From contig NC_012796.1 of NCBI RefSeq assembly GCF_000010665.1, positions 682,001 through 746,000 on the forward strand: DNA of 64,000 nucleotides. Reading direction: 5' to 3'. Position numbers and translations under genes: made by a program. Origin of the DNA: Solidesulfovibrio magneticus RS-1 (lineage in GTDB: Bacteria; Desulfobacterota; Desulfovibrionia; Desulfovibrionales; Desulfovibrionaceae). A model generated the notes under the pieces. It was not told where the DNA came from, made no database searches, and was given only the letters and a program-made list of their open reading frames with translations. Shown in pieces: positions 41,883 to 51,031 of this stretch (position 1 is the stretch's first letter; the number at the start of each line of letters is the position of its first letter).

Positions 41883-43349
41883 ATGCGGGGCAAACTGTTG
41901 TACAAATTGGCCATGGGCGCGGCGCTGGCCGCCTTTCTCTTCGTCCCCTACGCCTGCTCGCCGCCCAAGCCCGAGCCGGTCAAGACCGTGGTCATCCCCG
42001 ACGGCGAGATCGATCCGGCCGTATGGGGCAAAGCCTATCCGGAAGAGTACGAAACTTGGAAGATGACCGAGCAGCCCACCCCTGCCGGCAAGAGCAAATA
42101 CAAACGCGGTTTTGACGCCGATCGCATCACCTACGACAAACTGGCCGAGTTTCCCTACATGGCCTTGCTCTTTAACGGCTGGGGTTTCGGCGTGGAATAC
42201 AACGAGCCGCGCGGCCATGCCTACATGGTGCGCGACCAGCTGGAAATCGACTCGACCCGGCTCAAGGCCGGCGGCGTCTGCCTGACCTGCAAAAGCCCCT
42301 ATGCGCCGCTTCTGGTCAAGGAAATGGGCGTCGATTACTACAAGCTGCCCTTCAAGGACGTGCTCAACAAGATTCCCGAGCAGTTCCGCACCCTGGGCGT
42401 GGCTTGTATCGACTGCCACAATAACAAGGACATGTCGCTCACCGTCTCGCGCGGCTTCAGCCTGACGCCGGCCTTGGAAGGCATGGGCGTGGACTGGAAA
42501 AAGCTCACCCGCCAGGAAATGCGCTCCGTGGTTTGCGCTCAGTGCCACGTGACGTACAACATCCCCAAGGACAAGGAAATGCAGTCCGTGGGCGTGTTCT
42601 TCCCCTGGCAGTACGGCAAGTGGGGCGCCATCACCGTCGAGGACGTCATCAAGAAGATCAAGAGCGACGACTCGGTCAAGGAATGGAAGCAGACCGTCAC
42701 CGGCTTCAAGATGGCCTTCATGCGCCATCCCGAGTTTGAATTCTATTCCAACAACAGCGTGCACTGGAAGGCCGGCGCGGCCTGTGCCGACTGCCACATG
42801 CCCTACACCAAGGTGGGCGTGCGCAAGGTGTCCGACCACCGGGTGACCAGCCCGCTCAAAAACGACATGAAGGCCTGCATCCAGTGCCACACCGAAAGCC
42901 CGGACTGGCTCAAGCAGCAGGTCATCACCATCCAGGACCGCACCGCCTCGCTGCAGATCCGGGCCGGCAACGCCACGGCCACCACGGCCAAGCTCTTCGA
43001 GGCCGTGCACAAGGCCAAGGAGCAGGGCAAGGCCATCGATCAGGCCCTTTACGACCAGGCCAAGGACTTCTACGAGGAAGCCTTCTACCGGTCGCTGTAC
43101 ATCGGCGCGGAAAACTCCATGGGCTTCCACAACCCCACCGAAGCCCTGCGCGTGCTTGGCGACTCCGTGGCCTTTGCCGTCAAGGCCGAGGCCTACCTGC
43201 GCCAGGTGCTGACCAAGGCCGGCGTGGACGTGCCCATCAAGGTCGATCTTGAACTGGCCAAGTACCTGGAAGGCCGCGGCGCCAAGAAGCTCGGCGCGCC
43301 CGCCGACCAGGAGTTCAAGGACCCCATGGGCGTCCAGGATCGCTTCTAA
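41883..43349 (+). CDS. nrfA: Cytochrome c nitrite reductase catalytic subunit (ammonia-forming)
   Basis: A 488-residue pentahaem enzyme reducing nitrite to ammonium with six electrons. The catalytic haem site is the lysine-ligated CLTCK (about residue 125); the four CxxCH sites are CIDCH, CAQCH, CADCH and CIQCH. The conserved FPWQYGKWG and the calcium/active-site segments around SVHWKAGAACADCH are present. The N-terminal hydrophobic stretch ends in a cysteine (FLFVPYACSPP), so lipid anchoring is possible but the lipobox is poor. ATG 41883 follows a GAGGGAAG box. It forms a complex with NrfH. Confidence 0.97.
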   Translation: MRGKLLYKLAMGAALAAFLFVPYACSPPKPEPVKTVVIPDGEIDPAVWGKAYPEEYETWKMTEQPTPAGKSKYKRGFDADRITYDKLAEFPYMALLFNGWGFGVEYNEPRGHAYMVRDQLEIDSTRLKAGGVCLTCKSPYAPLLVKEMGVDYYKLPFKDVLNKIPEQFRTLGVACIDCHNNKDMSLTVSRGFSLTPALEGMGVDWKKLTRQEMRSVVCAQCHVTYNIPKDKEMQSVGVFFPWQYGKWGAITVEDVIKKIKSDDSVKEWKQTVTGFKMAFMRHPEFEFYSNNSVHWKAGAACADCHMPYTKVGVRKVSDHRVTSPLKNDMKACIQCHTESPDWLKQQVITIQDRTASLQIRAGNATATTAKLFEAVHKAKEQGKAIDQALYDQAKDFYEEAFYRSLYIGAENSMGFHNPTEALRVLGDSVAFAVKAEAYLRQVLTKAGVDVPIKVDLELAKYLEGRGAKKLGAPADQEFKDPMGVQDRF

Positions 43350-43372
43350 TTCGTCAGGTCCCGACAAGCCAG

Positions 43373-43405
43373 ACGCCCGCTCCGGAGCTTCCGGGGCGGG
43401 CGTTT
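43373..43405 (+). terminator. Terminator of nrfHA
   Basis: ACGCCCGCTCCGG pairs with CCGGGGCGGGCGT, followed by TTTTC. Confidence 0.88.
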
Positions 43406-43543
43406 TCGCGTCGGACGGGACAGCGGCACGGCCGGCGAGGGCAAGCGGGCAAGGCTTGCCCCCGGCGGCGCCCCTCGCCTTGACCCCGGGCTGCCCTTGC
43501 CCTATCGCCATCGGTATCCCCTCGAAATGGCAAGGAGTGGCCC

Positions 43544-46354
43544 ATGACAACGCCGCGAACCGTGTTGCGCCCCGTTACGGTCCTGGTCTTGCTCCTGTGT
43601 CTGGCCGCCCTTGGCCGCCCGGCCCGGGCCGACGACAGCGCCGCCGCCTACGACGCGGCCGTGCGCGAAGCCAAGGCCCATGCCGCCGACCCCGGCCCCT
43701 GGAGCGTCTCCAACTTGAAGGTCATCGCCGGCCCGGGTTCGGGCGACGGCAACGCCTATGTGGACGGCAAGGTGGTGGCCGCCACCTTCACCAAATCCTC
43801 CTATTACACCAGCGCCTATCCCGGCCTGTCCATGACCGTGTACGGCCAGCCCGCTTCCAGCGCTTCCTGGGTGACCGTGGGCGGCGAACTCAAGTCGTAT
43901 CTGACCAGCCAGGGCGTGACCTTTGCCGACGTCAAGCTCGAAACCTCCCGCGTCCTTGGCATGTCGCAAACAAACAGCAACGACGCCGTGGTGGAGCTGC
44001 TCGTCAGCCCCGACGTCAACACCATCCAGCGGCCGACCAAGGACCCGTCTGTGGCCGGCCAGCCCACGTCCCTGGGCAGCGCCGCCGCCTTTGTCCGACC
44101 GGCCGGCATGTCCGACGCGGCCTACGGGAATTTCGTGGCCTACTACCACTCCTGGGAGGCCGCCGCCTACGGATCGAGCAACTTCCCCTGGACCCAGCTC
44201 GGCTACACCTACCGCTGGGGCCTGGGACCGACCCTGGCCGACATCCGGGGGCTGTCGGAATTCATCGTCCCTGGCGGCTCGCGCTGGACGGTCTACGCCG
44301 TCTATTCCCTGGGGTCCTACCTCTACACCAGTGGCAGCGGCTCAGGCGATTTCCGGGTCACCGGCGCTCTCGACACCCTGTGGGCCGGCCGGCAGTTCCA
44401 GCCGCGCGGCGACAGCGTCGTCATCGAGGCCGGGGCCACGGTCTCCGGCGGCCAGGGGCTGCTTATCTCCTCGCCGGGCTACACCGTGTCCAACGCCGGA
44501 ACCATCACCGGGACCACGGCGGCCAAGTACGGTCTTGACGGCACGGCCGACGTGGCCGTGCTGTTTCTGGGACGCGAGGCGGCGCCCGGCTCCCTGGCCG
44601 AACCCTACGGCCGCACCAACACGCTCTATAATGCCGGCAATATCGATTCGCCGGGCACGGCGGTCATGGCCCTGGCCGGCGACACGGTCGTCGTCAACTC
44701 CGGCACGATCACCGGCGGCCAGGCGGCTGTGGTCACCGGCGACGGAGCCGACCGGCTGGAACTGCGCGGGGGGACGGTGTCCGGCCGGGTGGACCTCGGC
44801 GGCGGCCAGGACAGTTTGGTCGCCACTGGCCCGTCCAGCCTGGCCTTTGCCCTGGCTCCCCAGGGGACCTCGGCCCCGCCGGTGCAAAATGTCGAGTCCG
44901 TGAGCCTTGGGCCGCAGACCTCCCTGGCCCTGACCTTTGACCCGTCAGGCTATGTGGCCACCGGCCAGCGCTACGCCATTGTTTCGGGCGGTTTGGTCAA
45001 CTTGGCCGACAGCGGCCTGACGGTAACGAGCAACCTGCCCATGGTGCGTTTCACCGCTGCCACGGACGCTGCCGGTCTTTCGGTCACGGGTTGGCGCGAC
45101 CCGGGCTGGTATGCGCGAAGCCTCACCAGCCCGTCCCTGGGCGCGGCCCTGGACGCCGCCGCCGCCACGGTCCGGCCGGGTATGGAAGGGCTTATCGGGT
45201 TTCTCGACCACAGCCCGGACGCGGCCGGGGCAGGCTCGCGGCTGTTGCCCGGCCCCCAGACCCGGTCCATGGCCTTGGCCGTGGACGGCGCGTCGGCCTT
45301 TACCGCCGCCTTTGCTGAACGCCTGGCCGGGTTGCGGGGGGGCAGCGGCGCGGCAGGTCTGGCCGCGCCCGGATTTTACGGCCATGGCGCGGGCTTGGGC
45401 GATCTGGAGGCCCTGGGCCGGCTGGCCGTGTCCGGGCAGCCGGCCGCCCTGGCCGAGCCCTGGCGCGCCGCTGTGCCCGGGGCCGCCCCGGCAGACGACG
45501 GCCTGGGGTTGGACGACACAACGGCCGAGGGGCCGCTGGAAGCGTTTGCTACGCTCTACGGCGGCCAAGGGCAGGGCGTTTCCAGCGGCGACGCCCCGGG
45601 CTATGCCAGCAATTTGGCCGGGGCCATGGGCGGGCTGGGGATTCGGGCGCTGCCCGGGCTGCGTCTGGGGCTTGTGGGCGGCTACGCCTGGACCGGGGCC
45701 GACTATTTCACCGGCCGGGGCCGCGGCGACGATCAGGTCTGGCGGGCCGGGGCCTATGCCGCCGTGGACGCCGGCCCCTGGACTTTGGATGCCCTGGCCG
45801 CCTACGGCTGGCACACGGCGCGCAACAGCCGGCCGGTCTGGGACAGTGTGGCCGAGAGCACGGGGACCATGGGCGAATGGCTGGGATTTGTCCGGGCGGC
45901 GCGGCGCTTCGATTTTGGCAACGGCTTTGCCGCCGAACCTTTTGCCGTCGGCCAGCTCGTGTCCCTGCACCGGGATGCGGTCACGGAGAGCGGGGCCGGC
46001 GCGGCCAACCTGCTGGTGGCCGCCGACACCAGCCTGTCGCTGACCTCGGTAGCCGGGCTGCGTCTGGAGAAGACGTTTGCATTCGGGGCCTGGCGGCTGA
46101 CGCCGGAGGTTTTCGGTGGCTGGAAGCACGAATACGGCGATCCGGCCCCATCGGTGACGGCGGCCCTGGCCGGCGCGCCGGACGCGCCCTTTGCCGCCTC
46201 GGGCGGGACCGTGGACCGGGATCAGGCCCGGTTCGGGGCCGGGCTCAGGCTTTGGGGCGCGGGCGGCGCGGCCGTGGCGGCCCGGTTCGACGGCACGGCC
46301 GGCGGCACGCGCTCAAGCTACGGCCTGTCCCTGGGGCTGCGGCTGGGCTTTTGA
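43544..46354 (+). CDS. Autotransporter (type V secretion) protein
   Basis: A 936-residue protein. Signal peptide (LVLLLCLAALGRPARA). The passenger (about 30-560) has an N-terminal globular part followed by Gly-rich beta-helix-like stretches (VSNAGTITGT, VVNSGTITGG). The C-terminal ~280 residues form an autotransporter beta-barrel (YGGQGQGVSSGDAPGY, GLVGGYAWTGADYF, SLGLRLGF) ending in the Phe expected for BAM recognition. It should be inserted in the outer membrane and display or release the passenger. AAGGAG precedes ATG 43544. The passenger role is unknown. Confidence 0.88.
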   Translation: MTTPRTVLRPVTVLVLLLCLAALGRPARADDSAAAYDAAVREAKAHAADPGPWSVSNLKVIAGPGSGDGNAYVDGKVVAATFTKSSYYTSAYPGLSMTVYGQPASSASWVTVGGELKSYLTSQGVTFADVKLETSRVLGMSQTNSNDAVVELLVSPDVNTIQRPTKDPSVAGQPTSLGSAAAFVRPAGMSDAAYGNFVAYYHSWEAAAYGSSNFPWTQLGYTYRWGLGPTLADIRGLSEFIVPGGSRWTVYAVYSLGSYLYTSGSGSGDFRVTGALDTLWAGRQFQPRGDSVVIEAGATVSGGQGLLISSPGYTVSNAGTITGTTAAKYGLDGTADVAVLFLGREAAPGSLAEPYGRTNTLYNAGNIDSPGTAVMALAGDTVVVNSGTITGGQAAVVTGDGADRLELRGGTVSGRVDLGGGQDSLVATGPSSLAFALAPQGTSAPPVQNVESVSLGPQTSLALTFDPSGYVATGQRYAIVSGGLVNLADSGLTVTSNLPMVRFTAATDAAGLSVTGWRDPGWYARSLTSPSLGAALDAAAATVRPGMEGLIGFLDHSPDAAGAGSRLLPGPQTRSMALAVDGASAFTAAFAERLAGLRGGSGAAGLAAPGFYGHGAGLGDLEALGRLAVSGQPAALAEPWRAAVPGAAPADDGLGLDDTTAEGPLEAFATLYGGQGQGVSSGDAPGYASNLAGAMGGLGIRALPGLRLGLVGGYAWTGADYFTGRGRGDDQVWRAGAYAAVDAGPWTLDALAAYGWHTARNSRPVWDSVAESTGTMGEWLGFVRAARRFDFGNGFAAEPFAVGQLVSLHRDAVTESGAGAANLLVAADTSLSLTSVAGLRLEKTFAFGAWRLTPEVFGGWKHEYGDPAPSVTAALAGAPDAPFAASGGTVDRDQARFGAGLRLWGAGGAAVAARFDGTAGGTRSSYGLSLGLRLGF

Positions 46355-46405
46355 TCCGCCGGGCCTGGCGCGTCTTGGAAGATACGGAATCGCGGCTGTT
46401 GCCCG

Positions 46406-46427
46406 CGAAAAGCCCGTGGGCTTTTCG
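46406..46427. terminator. Bidirectional terminator between the autotransporter and Usp genes
   Basis: CGAAAAGCCC-GT-GGGCTTTTCG lies between convergent genes with T-runs on both strands. Confidence 0.75.
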
Positions 46428-46436
46428 TGCGCGACC

Positions 46437-46856
46437 TTAGCGCACCACCACCACCGTGCATGGGGCAATCTGGACCAGGCGCATGGACACGCTGCCCAGG
46501 AGCAGGTTTTCCACGTCGTCCTTGCCCCGGGAGCCGAGGTAGATGGCGTCGGCTCCTTCCTCGCGGGCGATGCGGGCCACGGTCTCGGCCGGCCGGCCCG
46601 GCGCCCAGCGGGTGCGGATGGTCACCCCGCGCAGCCGGGCGATTTCCTCGGCCTCGGCCAGGATGGCCTTGGGTTCGCGCAGGTGGGCGGCAAAGGCGGT
46701 TTCGCAGTCCGTGGCGTCGCAGTCGAAAAACGACAGCGCTTCCACCACGCACACGGCCAGGATGTCCATGGGCACACAGCCGACCCGGTCCAGGGCCCGA
46801 TCCAGGGCGCGAAACGACGGCTGGGAGCCGTCCAGGCACACGATGCTCGTCTTCAT
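46437..46856 (-). CDS. Universal stress protein (UspA family)
   Basis: A 139-residue UspA-fold protein. The N-terminus is IVCLDGSQPSFRALDRAL. The C-terminal ATP-binding signature is close to G-x2-G-x9-G-(S/T): YLGSRGKDDVENLLLGSVSMRL, ending in PCTVVVV. By family it is an ATP-binding stress protein of the cytoplasm. GGGAGGGG precedes ATG 46856. No operon partner is apparent. Confidence 0.88.
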   Translation of the reverse strand: MKTSIVCLDGSQPSFRALDRALDRVGCVPMDILAVCVVEALSFFDCDATDCETAFAAHLREPKAILAEAEEIARLRGVTIRTRWAPGRPAETVARIAREEGADAIYLGSRGKDDVENLLLGSVSMRLVQIAPCTVVVVR

Positions 46857-46961
46857 GGCTTCCCCTCCCGGGCGCGGCCCTTGGCCGGGGCCAGCTTAAC
46901 CCATGCTCCGACGCGAACCAAACCTATGCGAGGCATATCCCGCCGCCGTGGCGTTGTCGTG

Positions 46962-46989
46962 TGAAAACACTGCTGCCGGCGTGTTTTCA
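46962..46989 (-). terminator. Terminator of tunR
   Basis: TGAAAACAC pairs with GTGTTTTCA around a 10-nt loop, just after the tunR stop codon. Confidence 0.7.
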
Positions 46990-46996
46990 TGCCGTC

Positions 46997-48070
46997 TTAC
47001 TCCATGTGGAGCACCACGGCAAAAGCGGTGAAAAGGGCCCAGACTTTTTGCCCTTCGTGCAGTTCCAGATCCCGGGCGCTTTGGGTGGTGACCACGGCGC
47101 ACAGGCGCGTGCCGTCGGACAGGGCCACGATGGCTTCGCTGGTCAGCTCGCCCAGGCGCAAAAGCTCCACCTCGCCCTGGAACCGGTTGCCGGCCGTGGA
47201 TCGGGGCATGTCCGTGCAGGCCTCCAGCACCACCCACGGGGCCTTGATCTCGGCCGTGACGAAGCTGCCTTCGGTGATGCCGAGGTTTTTAAGGCTTTCG
47301 TTGGTGATGATGGAATTGACGGCATGGCCGCCCAGGCTCTCGACGGTGACGATGGACTGGATGTCGCCGCGCTGGATGTGGGCCACCCGGCCGAAGAAGG
47401 CGTTTCGGGCGCTGGTGCGCCGGGTTTCCCGGGTGAGCACCTGCCGTTCGACCTTGCGCCGCTGGTCCTCGGGCAGATGGAGAAAGGCGGCCGTGAGGTC
47501 GGCCGTGGAATGCCCCAGGATGCGTTGGACCACGGGCAGTGGCACGTCGTCGCGCAAGAGCTCCACGGCCCGCGACCGGCGGATGGTGCTCGGATTGACG
47601 AGCTCCTTGGTGAAGCCGCATTCCTCGGCCCGCTCGTAGAACTTGCGGCGCACATGGCCCTGGTCCAGGCGAAACAGCGTGCCGCGCAGGCCGGCGTAGG
47701 CCGGGTTGTCAAAAACGGCGGCCAGGGCCTCGCCTAGTTCGGCCGGAATCTGGACCTCGCGGCCCGGGCCGTCCTCGCCGCCGCCCAGCATCACCGACAG
47801 GCTCTCCAGGTTGACGTCGGTGCGGTCGTTTATGGCCAGCACCTCGCCCAGGCGCGCCCCGGTGTGGCGCAGCATGAGAAAAATCAGGCGCACCCGGTTG
47901 CGCGACACGGCCACGTCGGGCCGTCCGGCCCGGGCGGTCCAGGCCGAGAAGGCTTCCGACAGTCGCGTCAGCTCCAGGGTGTCTAAAAATTTGACGTCGT
48001 CAGGCACCGAAAAGATGCGGGCCGCCCGGAACCGCTTGCCGCCGGTCTCGGCGTTTTTAGGCTCGTTCAT
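46997..48070 (-). CDS. tunR: TunR-type tungstate/molybdate-responsive regulator (inactive integrase domain + two TOBE domains)
   Basis: A 357-residue protein. Residues about 25-215 match the catalytic domain of tyrosine recombinases: TGARLGE (Arg73), STIRRS (Arg164) and ILGHST (His187). The nucleophilic tyrosine position is Phe196 (TAAFLHL) and the box II histidine is Ser161, so recombination should be impossible. Two Mop/TOBE oxyanion-binding domains follow (about 222-288 and 293-357). This combination is that of TunR, described as a tungstate-responsive regulator in sulfate reducers. No mod/tup transporter genes are in the window. GGGGAGG precedes ATG 48070. Confidence 0.9.
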   Translation of the reverse strand: MNEPKNAETGGKRFRAARIFSVPDDVKFLDTLELTRLSEAFSAWTARAGRPDVAVSRNRVRLIFLMLRHTGARLGEVLAINDRTDVNLESLSVMLGGGEDGPGREVQIPAELGEALAAVFDNPAYAGLRGTLFRLDQGHVRRKFYERAEECGFTKELVNPSTIRRSRAVELLRDDVPLPVVQRILGHSTADLTAAFLHLPEDQRRKVERQVLTRETRRTSARNAFFGRVAHIQRGDIQSIVTVESLGGHAVNSIITNESLKNLGITEGSFVTAEIKAPWVVLEACTDMPRSTAGNRFQGEVELLRLGELTSEAIVALSDGTRLCAVVTTQSARDLELHEGQKVWALFTAFAVVLHME

Positions 48071-48133
48071 CAAACCTCCCCGCGAATGCACGCAAACTTT
48101 AAAAATCCACGGGCAGGCCCGCAAAGTCAAGGC

Positions 48134-48514
48134 TTAGCGCGAGGCCACCACCTCGATCTCCACCAGCACGTCCCGGGGCAGCCGGGCCACTTCCACGCAG
48201 GAACGGGCCGGGTAGGGTTTTTGGAAATAGCTGGCGTAGACGTCGTTTATGGCGGCGAAGTCGTTCATGTTCTTGATGAAGACCGTGGCCTTGACCACGT
48301 TGTCCAGAGTCAGCCCGGCGGCTTCGAGGATGGCGCGCACGTTTTTGATGGTCTGGTGGGCCTGCTCGACGACGTTGTCCGAGGCCACGGTTCCGGTGGC
48401 CGGGTCGATGGGGGTCTGGCCGGACACAAAAAGGAGATCCCCGGCCCACACGCCCAGGGAATAGGGGCCGATGGGCGGCGAGGAGCCTTCGGCGACGACG
48501 ATCTGTTTGGCCAT
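48134..48514 (-). CDS. ridA: RidA-family enamine/imine deaminase
   Basis: A 126-residue RidA/YjgF/UK114 protein of normal length. Motifs: GPYSLGVWAGDLLFVSGQ, QTIKNVRAILEAAGL, the catalytic arginine in YPARSCVEVARLP, and the C-terminal VLVEIEVVA. It hydrolyses reactive 2-aminoacrylate-type intermediates from PLP enzymes. AAAGGAGG precedes ATG 48514. tunR lies 63 nt downstream on the same strand and may be co-transcribed. Confidence 0.94.
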   Translation of the reverse strand: MAKQIVVAEGSSPPIGPYSLGVWAGDLLFVSGQTPIDPATGTVASDNVVEQAHQTIKNVRAILEAAGLTLDNVVKATVFIKNMNDFAAINDVYASYFQKPYPARSCVEVARLPRDVLVEIEVVASR

Positions 48515-49064
48515 GACGGCCTCCTTTGCGTTGCTGTTGCGGCGGTGGCTGGCAGGCGGCTGCCGCCGGGGGGCAGTGTGCGACGCCGACGGCGCGGCGT
48601 CAACCGCAAGTGGCCGCAAGTGGCCGAAGTGCCGTCAAATGGCGGCAAGTGGCGCGAGGGGCGCAAGCGGCGGCTGTACGTGGCGCATTGAGATCGGAGA
48701 GCCGGCCAGGACGCCGACGACGCGGCGTCTGCCGCAACTGGCGACGCCGGCGAGGGCGAAGGGGTCGCCAGTGGTCTCGCTGGGGCGTAAAAGGGCCGCA
48801 CTGGCGTGCAAAGGAGTGCGAGAGGTCGCGCTGGGGCGCAACGGCTTACAGGCGCTTGTGTAGTTGCTTTGAAAAATTGTAGCGAACTCGCCATTGTTTT
48901 GCGATGCAACATTTCGCAACTGTCAGGAAAGGCGCGATGTTGCTTTGCCATCACGTCTTGACGTGAGCCAGGGAATGCCCAATATTCACTATTGATGTAG
49001 TGTGGTTTTGGGCGTTTCGTCTGCCGCGAAGCGTCTTGGCAAAGCAACAGGAAAAGGAGTCGGC
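48515..49064. repeat. Intergenic stretch with degenerate short repeats
   Basis: No gene is seen. Imperfect direct repeats of CCGCAAGTGG occur at about 48605-48655, and related GCGCTGGGGCG words recur at about 48780-48840. The right end (48850-49000) turns A+T-rich and probably holds the promoter of the gene at 49065. The repeats are too irregular for a CRISPR array. Confidence 0.5.
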
Positions 49065-49412
49065 ATGGTTGCATGGTGGAAACAGGCGTTCTTCGTTGTG
49101 CTCGGCGTCGCGGCTTTGGCCGTCTTCTCCCAAGCCGGCAGCGCCGTGGCAGGCGACTACTCGTTTAAGGTCCACAACAAGTCCGATGTCGGCATCACCA
49201 AGGTGCTCGTGCGCGAAGCCGGCGGCAGCTGGGGATCGTTTGACATCGGCACGATGATCGAGCCCGGGCGCACCGCCAAGCTGGTCTGGGCCAAGCACAC
49301 CAACAACCAGGATTGCGAACAGTGGATCAAGGTGGTGTACGCCGACGGTTCCGAGGCCAAGGCCACCAAGTTTGATTTCTGCGAGGACAACCTGGAAATC
49401 GAGTTCGAATAG
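49065..49412 (+). CDS. Small secreted protein, function unknown
   Basis: A 115-residue protein with a signal peptide (FFVVLGVAALAVFSQAGSAVA). The mature part (about 80 residues) is beta-rich: YSFKVHNKSDVGITKVLVRE, FDIGTMIEPGRTAKLVW, EQWIKVVYADGS, with two cysteines that could form a disulfide. AAAAGGAG precedes ATG 49065. It is monocistronic with a terminator. No family assignment is made. Confidence 0.75.
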   Translation: MVAWWKQAFFVVLGVAALAVFSQAGSAVAGDYSFKVHNKSDVGITKVLVREAGGSWGSFDIGTMIEPGRTAKLVWAKHTNNQDCEQWIKVVYADGSEAKATKFDFCEDNLEIEFE

Positions 49413-49440
49413 CTGCCCGGCCGTGAGGCCTTGGCCCGCC

Positions 49441-49475
49441 AAGGGCGGTTCGGCTTGGGCCGGGCCGCCTTTTTT
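49441..49475 (+). terminator. Terminator after the small secreted protein gene
   Basis: GGCGG and CCGCC arms with an inner GGCC stem are followed by TTTTTTG. Confidence 0.65.
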
Positions 49476-49508
49476 GTTGCCGCGCGCAGCCCTGGGAGCC
49501 TGCCAAGC

Positions 49509-49539
49509 AAAAGGGGGGAGCCCGAAGACTCCCCCCTTG
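49509..49539 (-). terminator. Terminator of the porin gene
   Basis: On the minus strand, AAGGGGGGAG pairs with CTCCCCCCTT, followed by TTGCTT. Confidence 0.85.
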
Positions 49540-49561
49540 CGCGCCGATGGCTTATCGTCCG

Positions 49562-51031
49562 CTAGAACTTGTAGGTCAGGCCGAAGGCCACTTTCCAGGC
49601 GTTGTTGCCGAGGCTGTCGGCCTGGCTCACCATGCGGTGGCCCCAGACGCTTTCCTGGAACTGGCCGTGGGCCCAGCCGGTTTCCAGGACCGCGGCGAGG
49701 TTTTCATAGATCATGTACTTCGTGTCGAAGTTCAGGCCCATGAGGTACTCGTTGGTGGTCAGGTCGTGGCCCATGGAGAAGTAGCTGTTGCTGAGGTAGG
49801 TCCGGGCGTAACGGATGGCCCGGGCCGAGTTGTTGCCGCGCAGGTAGACGAAGGTCAGGCGGTGGGTCAGGTTCTCGATGAAGGTCATCTTGTTGAGCGA
49901 CGCGCCGATGCCGTAGTTGCCCACGGGCGACACGTACATGTTGGAACCCTTGCCCAGCTCCTGGCTGTTGTCGAACAGGAAGCTGTTGCCCGGACCCCAG
50001 TAGGACCGCATGTAGGGCATGCGCTCGGAACCGTTGCTCGTGGACTTGTCTTCGCCCGTGGACCAGAAGGCGAACACCTGGGGCGTGACCATGTCGAAGC
50101 CGGTGTATTCCGCGCCGGCGTCGACCATCCAGCCTTCGCGCTTGGCGGCCTTGGTGTCGCCGGCGGCGCCGGCCCCGTAGATCACGTCGGCGTAGAACTT
50201 GACCGGATCCAGGGCGGTCACTTCAAACGCGCCGCCGACCCAGTAGTAGGGGTTCTGGTCGTTCTTCCAACGGCCCAGGCCCGTGGCGCTGGTCCGGTTG
50301 GCGGCGCTGGCGGCCGACATCAGGGTGTTGTTGAAGTTGTTGCCCCACTCGGCCACGTCGGTGGTGTCCTTGTAGGCGTAGTCGGTGTTGCGGCCGGCCA
50401 CCGAAACCATGCCCCAAGGCGTGGCCTTGAAGCCTTCGATGGTGACGGGCAGGGCCAGGAAGTAGGCGTCGAGCTCGTCGGCCACCTGGGTGGTGGTGGT
50501 GTCGTAGGTGCGGTTGGTGTCGATGAGGCGGCCAAAACCGGTCAGCACCGACAGGGTGTTTTCAATAAGCGGCGCCTTGATGGTCAGGGCGGCCATTTTG
50601 TCGGACCACACCGGGCTCATGTAGAACATGCTGGACTGCGGCAGGTTCACGTCCTGGAGACCGGCGGTGATTTCGATGTCGGTGCCCGGGTACTTGAACT
50701 GCAGGTAGGCCAGATCGACCTGAACGGCGGTTTCGGGGTTGGCGGCGGTAAAGGTGCCGTGGCCCCAGGTGTCTTCCACCTTGATGCCCAGACGGAACTT
50801 CACGCCTTCGTTGGCGATGAAGTCCGAGCGCAGGCGGAAGCGCTCCCAGATTTCGAAGTTGTCCTCGGTCTTGGTGCCGGTCTTGTTCCAGCCGGTGAAG
50901 TTGCGGCCCTCGAAGAAGTTGCCGTAGACGCGGGCGTCGCCGGTCATCTTCACTTCCGTGGCGGCATGGGCCAGGGTCGTCGCGCCCATGAGCAGGGCGG
51001 CGGCCAGGGCTAGGCTTTTCATCGTCTTCAT
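49562..51031 (-). CDS. Outer-membrane homotrimeric porin (Desulfovibrio type)
   Basis: A 489-residue beta-barrel porin. Signal peptide (SLALAAALLMGATTLAHA). The mature part alternates amphipathic strands and ends in YKF with the C-terminal Phe needed for BAM assembly. Sequence style (EVKMTGDARVYGNFFEGRNF at the mature start, WERFRLRSDFIANEGVKFRL) matches the abundant porins of Desulfovibrio species. AAGGAAATC precedes ATG 51031. A TATAAT-like box lies about 130 bp upstream. It should allow diffusion of small solutes. Confidence 0.92.
   Translation of the reverse strand: MKTMKSLALAAALLMGATTLAHAATEVKMTGDARVYGNFFEGRNFTGWNKTGTKTEDNFEIWERFRLRSDFIANEGVKFRLGIKVEDTWGHGTFTAANPETAVQVDLAYLQFKYPGTDIEITAGLQDVNLPQSSMFYMSPVWSDKMAALTIKAPLIENTLSVLTGFGRLIDTNRTYDTTTTQVADELDAYFLALPVTIEGFKATPWGMVSVAGRNTDYAYKDTTDVAEWGNNFNNTLMSAASAANRTSATGLGRWKNDQNPYYWVGGAFEVTALDPVKFYADVIYGAGAAGDTKAAKREGWMVDAGAEYTGFDMVTPQVFAFWSTGEDKSTSNGSERMPYMRSYWGPGNSFLFDNSQELGKGSNMYVSPVGNYGIGASLNKMTFIENLTHRLTFVYLRGNNSARAIRYARTYLSNSYFSMGHDLTTNEYLMGLNFDTKYMIYENLAAVLETGWAHGQFQESVWGHRMVSQADSLGNNAWKVAFGLTYKF

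Noticed and set aside
48600-48850. CRISPR array
   Set aside because: Repeats are short (~10 nt), imperfect and irregularly spaced; no cas genes are present.
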